Translations under genes and position numbers: made by a program
The notes under the pieces: model-generated
What the model was told of the DNA's origin: nothing
Seen by the model: only the letters and a program-made list of their open reading frames with translations
Database searches by the model: none
Shown: positions 26,018 to 36,040 of the stretch, piece after piece
Layout: each line of letters starts with the position of its first letter
How positions within the stretch are numbered: position 1 is the stretch's first letter
Source: Pseudomonadota bacterium
GTDB lineage: Bacteria; Pseudomonadota; Alphaproteobacteria; Rickettsiales; SXRF01
Direction of reading: 5' to 3'
Assembly: GCA_028873525.1 (NCBI GenBank)
Contig: JAGWIM010000009.1
Location: forward strand, 1-37,177
Length of the DNA stretch: 37,177 nucleotides

Positions 26018-28228
26018 ATGCCTGACTTCCTGCTTGAACTCTTCTCCGAGGAAATCCCGGCGCGGATGCAACAGGGCGCGATCGACGTTCTGCAAGCGGA
26101 ATTAGTCAATACGTTGGATAATGTTGGCCTGAAGGTAAAAAAGAACCCACGATTTTTTGTTACTCCTCGCCGCCTGGCGGTTATTATGAGTGACCTTCCC
26201 GTTGCCCAACCCGATATTTCCACCGAACTCAAAGGCCCGAAAATTGATGCGCCGGAAGCGGCATTGCAAGGATTCCTCAAGAAAACCGGCATGACGAAGG
26301 AGCGACTGGAAAATCGCGGCGGTGTCTATTTCGCCGCCATTCATCAAAAAGGCAAGCCGACAGACGATGTTCTTAAAGAGATCATCGAAAAAATATTAGC
26401 TAATTTCCCCTGGCCGAAATCCATGCGGTGGCCAGTCCCGGCGGCGCGTGAGCGAGAAAAAACGGGCGAGGCAACGTGGGTGCGGCCGCTGCACGGCATT
26501 TTGTGCATCTTCGACGGCAGGGTGGTGCCGGTGGAATTCGCCGGCATCAAAGCCGGCAACACGACGCGCGGCCACCGCTTCCTCGCTCCCGAAGAAATCA
26601 CCGTCAAAAAAGCCACCGATTATGAATCGGCGCTGGAAAAAACGTTCGTCATCGCCGACCGGGAAAAACGCAAGGCGGAGATTTTGAAGCAGGCGGAGGC
26701 TGCCGCGTCTAAACACAAGCTCACGCTGAAACAAGATGCGGGGCTGCTCGACGAAATAACCGGCCTTGTCGAGTGGCCGGCGGTGCTGATGGGCAGTATC
26801 GACAAAACATTCATGGATTTGCCGCCGGAAGTGCTGACCACCGTCATGCGTTCGCATCAGAAGTATTTCGCCCTTACTTCCCCCTCTCCCGTTCGGGGGG
26901 AGGGTCGGGGAGGGGGTGAATCACTCGCTCCGCGTTTCCTCATCGTCGCCAACATGGAAACCAAGGACGGCGGCAAGGCCATTATCGCCGGCAACGAGCG
27001 CGTGCTGCGCGCGCGGTTTTCGGATGCGCGGTTTTTCTGGGATCATGACCTCAAGAAACCGCTGGAAGAATGGGCGGGTGGCTTAAAAAACATCACGTTC
27101 CACGCCACGCTGGGAACGGTGGCAGATAAGGTGGAGAGGGTGAAGGCGTTGGCGGTGCAATTGGCTCCATATTGTCATCCCCGCGAATGCGGGGACGACA
27201 TTATTCGCGCCGCCGCGCTCTGCAAAGCCGACCTCACCACCGGCATGGTCGGCGAGTTCCCGGAATTGCAGGGCATCATGGGGTGGCATTATGCCATGCG
27301 GCAGGGTGAAAAACCGAAAGTCGCCGACGCCATCCGCGATCATTACAAGCCGCAAGGGCCAAATGATTCCGTGCCGAGTGCGCCGGTTTCCGTCTGCGTC
27401 GCGCTGGCCGATAAATTGGATACGCTCGTCTCCATGTTTGCCATCGGCGAAAAACCGACCGGCAGCAAAGACCCGTTTGCGCTGCGCCGCGCCGCGCTCG
27501 GCGCGATACGGATTATTCTGGAGAATAATATACGTATTGGTCTTCGTGCGTTAGTTGTAAAGCACGCTGGTGAAGTTCTAGGTGGTTTAGCACATGCGTC
27601 ACTTGATGAAAAAAGAGAGAAAATTAGAGAAACACGTAAATTGGAAAAAAGTTCAACCCCTATCACACTTGGTGAAACATATAGTTCAGAGACCTCTGCT
27701 TCTGAATTGCTCGCGTTCTTCATCGACCGGCTCAAAATTCAGCTCAAAGATAGCGGCATCCGCCATGACGTGATTGCCGCCGTGGTCGCCGACGGCGACG
27801 ACGATCTGGTACGCGTGAAGGCGCGGGCGCAGGCATTACAGGTCTTCCTGGCCACCGACGATGGTGCCAACCTGCTTATTGCCTACAGGCGGGCAGCCAA
27901 CATTCTGGCGATTGAGGAGAAGAAGGACGGGATCCATTATCATGGCTCGGATCTTGAAGAAACATCATTGACGGAGCCGGAAGAAAGCGCATTACGGTTC
28001 GCCTGTACTCCGCAGAAAGACGAAGAATTAAACGAATATGTAAAAAACGAACAGTATGTGGAACTTATGAAATGGTTGGCGACATTGCGGCGGCCGGTTG
28101 ATCGTTTCTTCGATAAAATCATGGTCAATTGCGAAGACAGGAAGCTGCGGGAAAACCGGCTTCGCTTGCTTGCGCTCATACGTGACGTGATGGACAAGAT
28201 AGCCAATTTCGGGCTGATTGAGGGATGA
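26018..28228 (+). CDS. glyS: Glycyl-tRNA synthetase beta subunit, with two repeat-derived inserts
   Basis: A 736-residue tRNA-binding beta subunit. Conserved blocks run throughout: MPDFLLELFSEEIPARMQ, WVRPLHGILCIFDG, NTTRGHRFLAP, LPPEVLTTVMRSHQKYFAL, NMETKDGGKAIIAGNERVLRARFSDARFFWDHD, CKADLTTGMVGEFPELQGIMG, KPTGSKDPFALRRAALG and the C-terminal anticodon-binding-like VDRFFDKIMVN. Two stretches are foreign to the family: SPSPVRGEGRGGGES after KYFAL (26876-26925) and YCHPRECGDDI (27170-27202), both encoded by GC-rich hairpins. The stretch 27523-27710 is visibly AT-rich and uses other codons than the rest. Length is somewhat above the usual ~690. Confidence 0.95.
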   Translation: MPDFLLELFSEEIPARMQQGAIDVLQAELVNTLDNVGLKVKKNPRFFVTPRRLAVIMSDLPVAQPDISTELKGPKIDAPEAALQGFLKKTGMTKERLENRGGVYFAAIHQKGKPTDDVLKEIIEKILANFPWPKSMRWPVPAAREREKTGEATWVRPLHGILCIFDGRVVPVEFAGIKAGNTTRGHRFLAPEEITVKKATDYESALEKTFVIADREKRKAEILKQAEAAASKHKLTLKQDAGLLDEITGLVEWPAVLMGSIDKTFMDLPPEVLTTVMRSHQKYFALTSPSPVRGEGRGGGESLAPRFLIVANMETKDGGKAIIAGNERVLRARFSDARFFWDHDLKKPLEEWAGGLKNITFHATLGTVADKVERVKALAVQLAPYCHPRECGDDIIRAAALCKADLTTGMVGEFPELQGIMGWHYAMRQGEKPKVADAIRDHYKPQGPNDSVPSAPVSVCVALADKLDTLVSMFAIGEKPTGSKDPFALRRAALGAIRIILENNIRIGLRALVVKHAGEVLGGLAHASLDEKREKIRETRKLEKSSTPITLGETYSSETSASELLAFFIDRLKIQLKDSGIRHDVIAAVVADGDDDLVRVKARAQALQVFLATDDGANLLIAYRRAANILAIEEKKDGIHYHGSDLEETSLTEPEESALRFACTPQKDEELNEYVKNEQYVELMKWLATLRRPVDRFFDKIMVNCEDRKLRENRLRLLALIRDVMDKIANFGLIEG
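26876..26925. repeat. C-run/G-run palindromic repeat inserted in frame in glyS
   Basis: CCCCCTCTCCCGTTCGGGGG at about 26880-26899 continues into GAGGGTCGGGGAGGGGGTGA. This matches the CCCTCTCCC...GGGAGGGTCGGGG class common between genes in proteobacteria. Translated as SPSPVRGEGRGGGES at a surface loop after the conserved RSHQKYFAL block. Confidence 0.8.
27174..27199. repeat. TCCCCGC hairpin repeat inserted in frame in glyS
   Basis: TCCCCGC (27178-27184) and GCGGGGA (27189-27195) form a perfect stem, extended by GTC/GAC outside one mismatch. Same element as after maeB. Translated as CHPRECGDD, in the helical linker before the conserved CKADLTTGMVGEFPELQGIMG block. Confidence 0.8.
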
Positions 28229-28341
28229 CTCGGAAGCAACCCATGGATGAAGCCGAACGATTTACCGCGTCGAACAGGGCGGTTTCAAGGATGCGCCGCA
28301 ACGCCTTGGCAGGCGCCGTGCGCGGCGGCTCATATCCATGA
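28225..28341 (+). CDS. Possible 38-residue ORF overlapping the glyS stop
   Basis: ATG at 28225 overlaps the glyS TGA (ATGA). The product, MTRKQPMDEAERFTASNRAV and 18 more basic residues, has no recognised relative. GAGGG directly abuts the ATG, too close for a normal ribosome binding site. The surrounding 264-bp gap up to the next gene shows nothing else. Equally likely to be a chance ORF. Confidence 0.25.
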   Translation: MTRKQPMDEAERFTASNRAVSRMRRNALAGAVRGGSYP

Positions 28342-28492
28342 GCGCCACCATCGCTTCGATGGGAGAACGTGCAATTGTCTCTTTCAGAAAGAAGTATTAT
28401 AGTCAGATGACTGCATCGTTAATCACCAGACCCCGCATCCCCTTTCGCTGACACCGCGGCGGCCACGGCAAGTGCGGGAATGACAAGGAACC

Positions 28493-29485
28493 ATGAAACA
28501 CTTCCTCCCCTCCGGCCTCATTACCGCCATCGCCTTGCTGATTGCTTTCCTGTGGGCGGGCGTAAGCGGCCTCTTCATCTGCGTATTGATGATTATCCTC
28601 GAGGTCAGTTTTTCTTTTGACAACGCCGTCGTGAACGCCACGGTGATGCGCAACATGAAGAAAAAATGGCAGCAGCGTTTCCTGACCTGGGGGATGCTGG
28701 TCACCGTTTTCGGCATGTATTATCTGTTCCCGCTGCTGATCGTTTCGCTGGCGACCGGGCTTGATATCATCGATGTCATGCGGCTGGCCATTCATGCGCC
28801 ACGGATCTACAGCCAGCACGTCATGGCGTCGCATACGCAGATCGACGCCTTCGGCGGCATGTTCCTGCTCATGGTGTTCCTCACGTTCATTCTCGACGAA
28901 GGCAAGGATCTTCACTGGCTTGGGGGCATCGAAAAGCATCTCGCCCGCCTCGGCCAACTGGAGGCTATCGAAATCATCGTTGCGCTGGTGCTGTTGCTCG
29001 CGCTGCAATCCTTCCTTCCCGACGCCGACCGCCTGCACGCCATGATTGCCGGCATCGCCGGGGTAACGCTGTACGTGGTCATGGGCAGCATCATCTCCCT
29101 GTTCAACCTCAAGGAAATGCGCAAGAGCGCCTTTGCCAAATCCGGCCTGATGGGATTTATTTATCTGAACCTGCTCGACGCCTCGTTCTCACTCGACGCC
29201 GTGGTCGGGTCGTTCGTCATCAGCAACGACATCGTCATCATCGTTTTAGGATTATCGGCGGGCGCCATGTTCGTGCGCTCGCTGACGGTGCAACTGGTGC
29301 GCAAGGACACGCTGGCGCAATATGTGTTCCTTGAGCACGGCGCGCATTACGCCATCGGCGCGCTGGCCGTCATCATGCTGGTCTCCATCATCACGCCGGT
29401 GTCACAGATTGTCACCGGTCTGGCCGGGCTGGTATTCATCCTGGCGTCATTCTGGTCGTCGGTGAGGTATAATCGCCGTCATTGA
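28493..29485 (+). CDS. DUF475 family integral membrane protein (TerC superfamily)
   Basis: A 330-residue protein with about eight membrane segments. LEVSFSFDNAVVNATVMRNM (about residues 36-55) and LLDASFSLDAVVGSFVISNDIVIIVLGL (about 222-249) are the two internally related acidic membrane motifs of the TerC/DUF475 group, thought to take part in metal-ion (Mn, Ca) handling or in assembly of exported metalloproteins. A soluble loop lies at LDEGKDLHWLGGIEKHL. AAGGA(ACC) directly precedes the ATG. It stands alone: upstream a 264-bp gap after glyS, downstream convergent mreB. Ion specificity cannot be read from the sequence. Confidence 0.88.
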   Translation: MKHFLPSGLITAIALLIAFLWAGVSGLFICVLMIILEVSFSFDNAVVNATVMRNMKKKWQQRFLTWGMLVTVFGMYYLFPLLIVSLATGLDIIDVMRLAIHAPRIYSQHVMASHTQIDAFGGMFLLMVFLTFILDEGKDLHWLGGIEKHLARLGQLEAIEIIVALVLLLALQSFLPDADRLHAMIAGIAGVTLYVVMGSIISLFNLKEMRKSAFAKSGLMGFIYLNLLDASFSLDAVVGSFVISNDIVIIVLGLSAGAMFVRSLTVQLVRKDTLAQYVFLEHGAHYAIGALAVIMLVSIITPVSQIVTGLAGLVFILASFWSSVRYNRRH

Positions 29486-29521
29486 TGTCCGCCGCGGGGC
29501 ATGTTCGGTAGCTTGATAAGC

Positions 29522-29539
29522 CTCCCGCTTGCGCGGGAG
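29522..29539. repeat. CTCCCGC hairpin between convergent DUF475 and mreB genes
   Basis: CTCCCGC (29522-29528) and GCGGGAG (29533-29539) with loop TTGC. It belongs to the same short hairpin class as near 17411. No T-run follows; a terminator role is possible but not shown. Confidence 0.5.
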
Positions 29540-29618
29540 CCGGCCGGGTTCAAAGAGAAAATGAAGTCATTCGACTATTGGCCAGCGCCATGAACAGCCG
29601 CTGCCCGGCCCCTGTGGA

Positions 29619-30755
<1,137 letters not shown>

Positions 30756-30877
30756 CATTATTCGTACAGAATATGCCCGGCAGTTGTCTGTTCGCGGATT
30801 CCGCAGATTTTTTTTGCGTCCGGCGCTAATGATTGCTAGAATTTATTAATCGGTGTCACGCCTTCAACCCAGCCGTC

Positions 30878-32494
30878 ATGCGCCCTCGCTTATCGTATAT
30901 TATCTGCACCAGCCCTCGCTCCGGCAGTTGGCTGCTGGCGGACGGGTTGGAAAGCACCGGCGTTGCCGGCAACCCGAAGGAATGGTTCAGCATTGAGGAA
31001 ACAGGAGATAATGAAGAAAATCTCGCCAAACGGTGGGGTATTTCGCTGGCGCCGCCTGCAACCTACGAGCCGTATATCGGTAAAGTGCTTGAAGAAGGGA
31101 CGACCGGCAATGGTATTTTCGGCATGAAGTGCATGTCTGGTCAGTTCGCGGTACTGCCGGAAAAACTGAAGACCATCGCCGGATATAGCAACCTTCCCGT
31201 GCCGGAGCGCATGGCGCGCGCTTTCCCGAATCTGCATTATATACGGCTTATACGCCGTGACAAGATTCGCCAGGCCATTTCGTATTATCGCGCTCGCCAA
31301 ACAGATGTCTGGCACATCGAGTCCGGATTGCCGGCTGAACACGCTCTCGAACCAACATACGATTTTGAGAAAATTGCCGGCTTGGAAAATACATTCGTAA
31401 CCCAGGATCGGAATTGGGAGGAATATCTCGGGTCATGTCAGCGACCGCTGTTTATTCTTACCTATGAAGAATTGTCGAAAGATTATGAAAATTCCATTCG
31501 GCGCGTGCTTGCATATTTGCACCTGAAAGAAGCTTCGCATCTTACGATACAGCCCCCGCGGTACAAAAAATTAGCCGATGCGTCGGTGGATAAATGGATG
31601 CCCCTGTACATGGAATATAAACGCAACCACGCAGGCATATTCATGGATAAAAGCTGGCTGGCATGGACTGAGGAGAATCTTCGGCGCGGGTGCAATCCCG
31701 AGGAAATTCTGGGCATTCTGCTTAAAAATAATTTCGCGCCGGCGGTGATACGCCAGGCGATGGGCGATCAATTCCCGGCGCACTCCGCTTTGCTGCAGGC
31801 GCACGCTCCGCGCCAGTTGCCGCCGCCCGCGCCGGCGGGCGTGGATTACAAGTCGCTCTGCGAAATACCGCTCCTGCGGCTGGGCCGGATGAAAGGCGCC
31901 GGCTATGTCGCCAATCCGAAAATGCAGCTCTTCACTATCGACCATTTCCTGGCCCCTGAGGAATGCGACCGGCTGATTGAGATCATCAACCCCAACCTTC
32001 GCCCTTCGACGGTCACGGTTTACGCCGAAGGGTTCCGCACCAGCGCTACCTGCGATCTGTGCCTCCTGCCGGATCCCTTCGTAGCCGAGATTGACAGAAA
32101 AATCGCGGCGGCGCTCGGCATCCGCCTGCCGTATTCGGAAGGCATCCAGGCGCAAAAATACGAGGCGGGCGAGGAATTCAAGCCGCATACCGATTATTTC
32201 GAGCCAGGTACGAAAGAATACGCCGATCATGCCGCGCAGAAAGGAAACCGCACCTGGACGCTCATGGTTTATCTGAATGACACGCTGAAAGGCGGCGGCA
32301 CGCGCTTTGTCAACCTCAACCGCACATTTTATCCGAAGAAGGGCATGGCCGTCGCCTGGAACAACCTATACGCCGACGGCAGGCCGAACCCGGACACCCG
32401 GCATTGGGGTATGCCGGTGGAAGAAGGCGCGAAAATCATCATCACTAAATGGTTCCGCGAAAAGGGACCGGGGCCGATGTTCGAGGGTATCTAA
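30878..32494 (+). CDS. Stf0-type sulfotransferase fused to a 2OG-Fe(II) prolyl-hydroxylase-like domain
   Basis: A 538-residue two-domain enzyme. Residues ~5-265 are a Stf0/NodH-type sulfotransferase: YIICTSPRSGSWLLADGL (PAPS 5'-phosphosulfate loop, residues 7-24), GVAGNPKEWF, GMKCMSGQF, and IRLIRRDKIRQAISYYRA (3'-phosphate site). Residues ~262-300 are a short helical linker (LRRGCNPEEILGILLKNN), then a P4H-type dioxygenase: FTIDHFLAPEECDRLI, Fe ligands H437 and D439 in FKPHTDYF, GGGTRFVNLN, H509 and the 2-oxoglutarate Lys519 in GAKIIITKW. Both active sites look intact. ATG 30878 places the sulfotransferase start correctly; TTG 30833 would add 15 residues. No signal peptide, so cytoplasmic. 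Substrate unknown. Lies between divergent mreB and convergent leuA. Confidence 0.88.
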   Translation: MRPRLSYIICTSPRSGSWLLADGLESTGVAGNPKEWFSIEETGDNEENLAKRWGISLAPPATYEPYIGKVLEEGTTGNGIFGMKCMSGQFAVLPEKLKTIAGYSNLPVPERMARAFPNLHYIRLIRRDKIRQAISYYRARQTDVWHIESGLPAEHALEPTYDFEKIAGLENTFVTQDRNWEEYLGSCQRPLFILTYEELSKDYENSIRRVLAYLHLKEASHLTIQPPRYKKLADASVDKWMPLYMEYKRNHAGIFMDKSWLAWTEENLRRGCNPEEILGILLKNNFAPAVIRQAMGDQFPAHSALLQAHAPRQLPPPAPAGVDYKSLCEIPLLRLGRMKGAGYVANPKMQLFTIDHFLAPEECDRLIEIINPNLRPSTVTVYAEGFRTSATCDLCLLPDPFVAEIDRKIAAALGIRLPYSEGIQAQKYEAGEEFKPHTDYFEPGTKEYADHAAQKGNRTWTLMVYLNDTLKGGGTRFVNLNRTFYPKKGMAVAWNNLYADGRPNPDTRHWGMPVEEGAKIIITKWFREKGPGPMFEGI

Positions 32495-32502
32495 GGGCAG
32501 GA

Positions 32503-34071
<1,569 letters not shown>

Positions 34072-34200
34072 GCGCCCATTAATAGCGTCTTGATGGGGTA
34101 GGCGGCAAGTCGTTTATCGGAGGTAATGAGCGCTATGCGATCAGGCACCGCCCGCGCCCCCGGCATCCGGTCGAAAGGACCGTGATGTGGGAGAGGCGGC

Positions 34201-34680
34201 TCAGGCAATCAGGCTGCTGTTGGCCTGCTCCACCGCCTGCGCCTGTTGCAGCAGGGTGGTGTTGTAGGCGTTGGAAGCGGTATTCAGATTGGCGATAAGA
34301 TTCCAGGTAGCGTTATCGGTTTGCGCCGCGCTCTGCGCCGCCTGCTGGTTGGCAGCGGCGACGGCGGCTTCTATCGGCCCGGTGGTGGTATTACCAGAGA
34401 GCAGGCTGTTATACACGCCGGCCAGCGGGTCGGTGGGCGAAATGCCGTTGCCGCCGTCGCCGAGCAATGTCGAAAGCTGGTCGCTGGTGGTGGAACCCAT
34501 GCCGGTGCCCTGCAGCAACGCCAGCACATTCGAGGGGATGCCGAGGCCGCCGGGCGCGGGCGCGGCGGCGGAAGTGGTTGACGTCGGCGCGGCGGCCGGC
34601 GCCGGCGTGGGCGCAGTCACGCCCTCAATCTGGCCCAGCCAGGTCGCCGCGTTGAAGCCGGATATTGCACTGGTGGACAT
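34201..34680 (-). CDS. Unrecognised low-complexity Ala/Thr/Gln-rich protein
   Basis: A 159-residue protein with AGGAG 7 nt before its ATG. An N-terminal MSTSAISGFNAATWLGQIEG is followed by a Pro/Ala/Thr/Ser linker (about 22-47), a Gly/Ser-rich middle with LALLQGTGMGSTTSDQLSTLLGDGG, and a C-terminal Ala/Gln/Asn-rich helix (AAVAAANQQAAQSAAQTDNATWNLIANLNTASNAYNTTLLQQAQAVEQ). No Cys, no membrane segment, no signal peptide. The C-terminal helix pattern with regularly spaced Ala resembles flagellin or pilin-like coiled regions, but no family is recognised. In character it matches the 17543-18181 product. Confidence 0.7.
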   Translation of the reverse strand: MSTSAISGFNAATWLGQIEGVTAPTPAPAAAPTSTTSAAAPAPGGLGIPSNVLALLQGTGMGSTTSDQLSTLLGDGGNGISPTDPLAGVYNSLLSGNTTTGPIEAAVAAANQQAAQSAAQTDNATWNLIANLNTASNAYNTTLLQQAQAVEQANSSLIA

Positions 34681-34845
34681 AACAATCTCCTGATGATTAT
34701 ACTCACAACTCGACCCCGAGGAAAAACCCTACCATATTTCCCGTTAAAAATCCACTAATTTCCGGTGTGCCATAGAATAACCCATTGATAATACATATTA
34801 TAAAAATTAGCCATATTCTCCCGCCGGTTATGTTAGGCTCGTGAA

Positions 34846-36039
34846 ATGACTATGGATTTGGACGCCTCGCTTAAGGAAGAACTTTCGGCCATGGAGCGGG
34901 CCGGCACGCTGAAGACGTTTCGCCACATTGCCTCCAGGATGGCGCCGGAGGTGGCGATGGAGGAACGCAAGGGCACGGTGCTGGTGCTGTCGTCGAATAA
35001 TTATCTGGGACTGGCCGATCACCCGGAAGTGATTGCGGCGGGCATTGCGGCGCTGAAAGAATACGGCGCGGGCACGGCGTCGGTGCGGTTCATCTGCGGC
35101 ACGTTTTCCATTCATGAAAAAATCGAACAGGCGCTGGCAAAACTCCACCACACCGAGGCGGCGCTGACATATGTCGCCTGCTGGACGGCCAATACCGGGC
35201 TGATACCGGCGGTGGCGGGCGAGGGTGACGCGCTTATCTCCGACGCGTTCAACCATGCTTCGCTGATTGACGGCTGCCGCCTGTCGAAAGCCAGGCGTTT
35301 TGTCTACAAGCATTCCGACATGGCTGACCTCGAAGCGAAATTGCAAGAGGCGAAGAACGCGCGCCGCCTGTTCGTCATCACTGACGGCGTGTTCAGCATG
35401 GAAGGCGACATCGCCAAACTGCCGGACATCCTCGCGCTGGCGAAAACATATAACGCTTCGGTGATTCTTGATGATTCACACGGCGTCGGCGTGATGGGGC
35501 TTAACGGGCGCGGCGTGCCGGAGCATTTCGGCGTCGAGGGCAAAGTGGACATCATCACCGGCACGCTCGGCAAGGCGCTGGGCGGCGCGGCGGGCGGCTA
35601 TGTCGCCGGGTCGCAGGCGCTGATCGATTATTTGCAGCAAACTTCCCGCCCGCAGCTTTTTTCCAACGCGCTGCCCGCCACCATCGCCGGTTCCGCCATG
35701 AAGGCCATCGAGATTTTAGCGCATGAGCCGGCGCGCGTGGCGCGGCTGCGTGACATTACGAAAGTGATGCGCGAGGGGCTGAAAAAACGCGGGTTCAGGC
35801 CGCTCGACGGTGCATCGGCGATCATCCCCATCATCGTCGGTGATACGGTCTTTGCCATCAGGATGAGCCAGGCGCTGCTGGAGGAAGGCGTTTTCATCAC
35901 CGGATTCGGCTATCCGGTGGTGCCGGAAGGCGTCGCGCGCCTGCGCATCCAGATGTGCGCTTCGCTCACCGACGCGCAGATCGATTTCGCGCTCGATACA
36001 TTCGAGAAAGTGGGAAAGCGGCTGGGGGTTATTGTATGA
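34846..36039 (+). CDS. kbl: Glycine C-acetyltransferase-like PLP enzyme (2-amino-3-ketobutyrate CoA ligase)
   Basis: A 397-residue alpha-oxoamine synthase. SSNNYLGLADHPEVI, GAGTASVRFICGTFSIHEKIE, AALTYVACWTANTG, DDSHGVGVMGLNGRGVPEH and the PLP Lys in TGTLGKALGGAAGGYVAG; the C-terminal FGYPVVPEGVARLRIQMCA is complete. RFICGTFSIH and the C-terminal region point to Kbl (glycine + acetyl-CoA from threonine breakdown) rather than BioF, HemA or serine palmitoyltransferase. tdh, the usual partner encoding threonine dehydrogenase, is not adjacent. The ~165-bp upstream region is AT-rich but no clear promoter pair stands out. Ends one base before the convergent low-GC gene. Confidence 0.87.
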   Translation: MTMDLDASLKEELSAMERAGTLKTFRHIASRMAPEVAMEERKGTVLVLSSNNYLGLADHPEVIAAGIAALKEYGAGTASVRFICGTFSIHEKIEQALAKLHHTEAALTYVACWTANTGLIPAVAGEGDALISDAFNHASLIDGCRLSKARRFVYKHSDMADLEAKLQEAKNARRLFVITDGVFSMEGDIAKLPDILALAKTYNASVILDDSHGVGVMGLNGRGVPEHFGVEGKVDIITGTLGKALGGAAGGYVAGSQALIDYLQQTSRPQLFSNALPATIAGSAMKAIEILAHEPARVARLRDITKVMREGLKKRGFRPLDGASAIIPIIVGDTVFAIRMSQALLEEGVFITGFGYPVVPEGVARLRIQMCASLTDAQIDFALDTFEKVGKRLGVIV

Positions 36040-36040
36040 G

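Noticed and set aside
28229-28492. Remnant of ppdK, often found after glyS in alphaproteobacteria
   Set aside because: No pyruvate phosphate dikinase motif can be read in any frame of this gap.
34696-34701. TATAAT as -10 box of the 34201-34680 gene
   Set aside because: A perfect hexamer, but its transcript would begin within the Shine-Dalgarno and the -35 match is poor.
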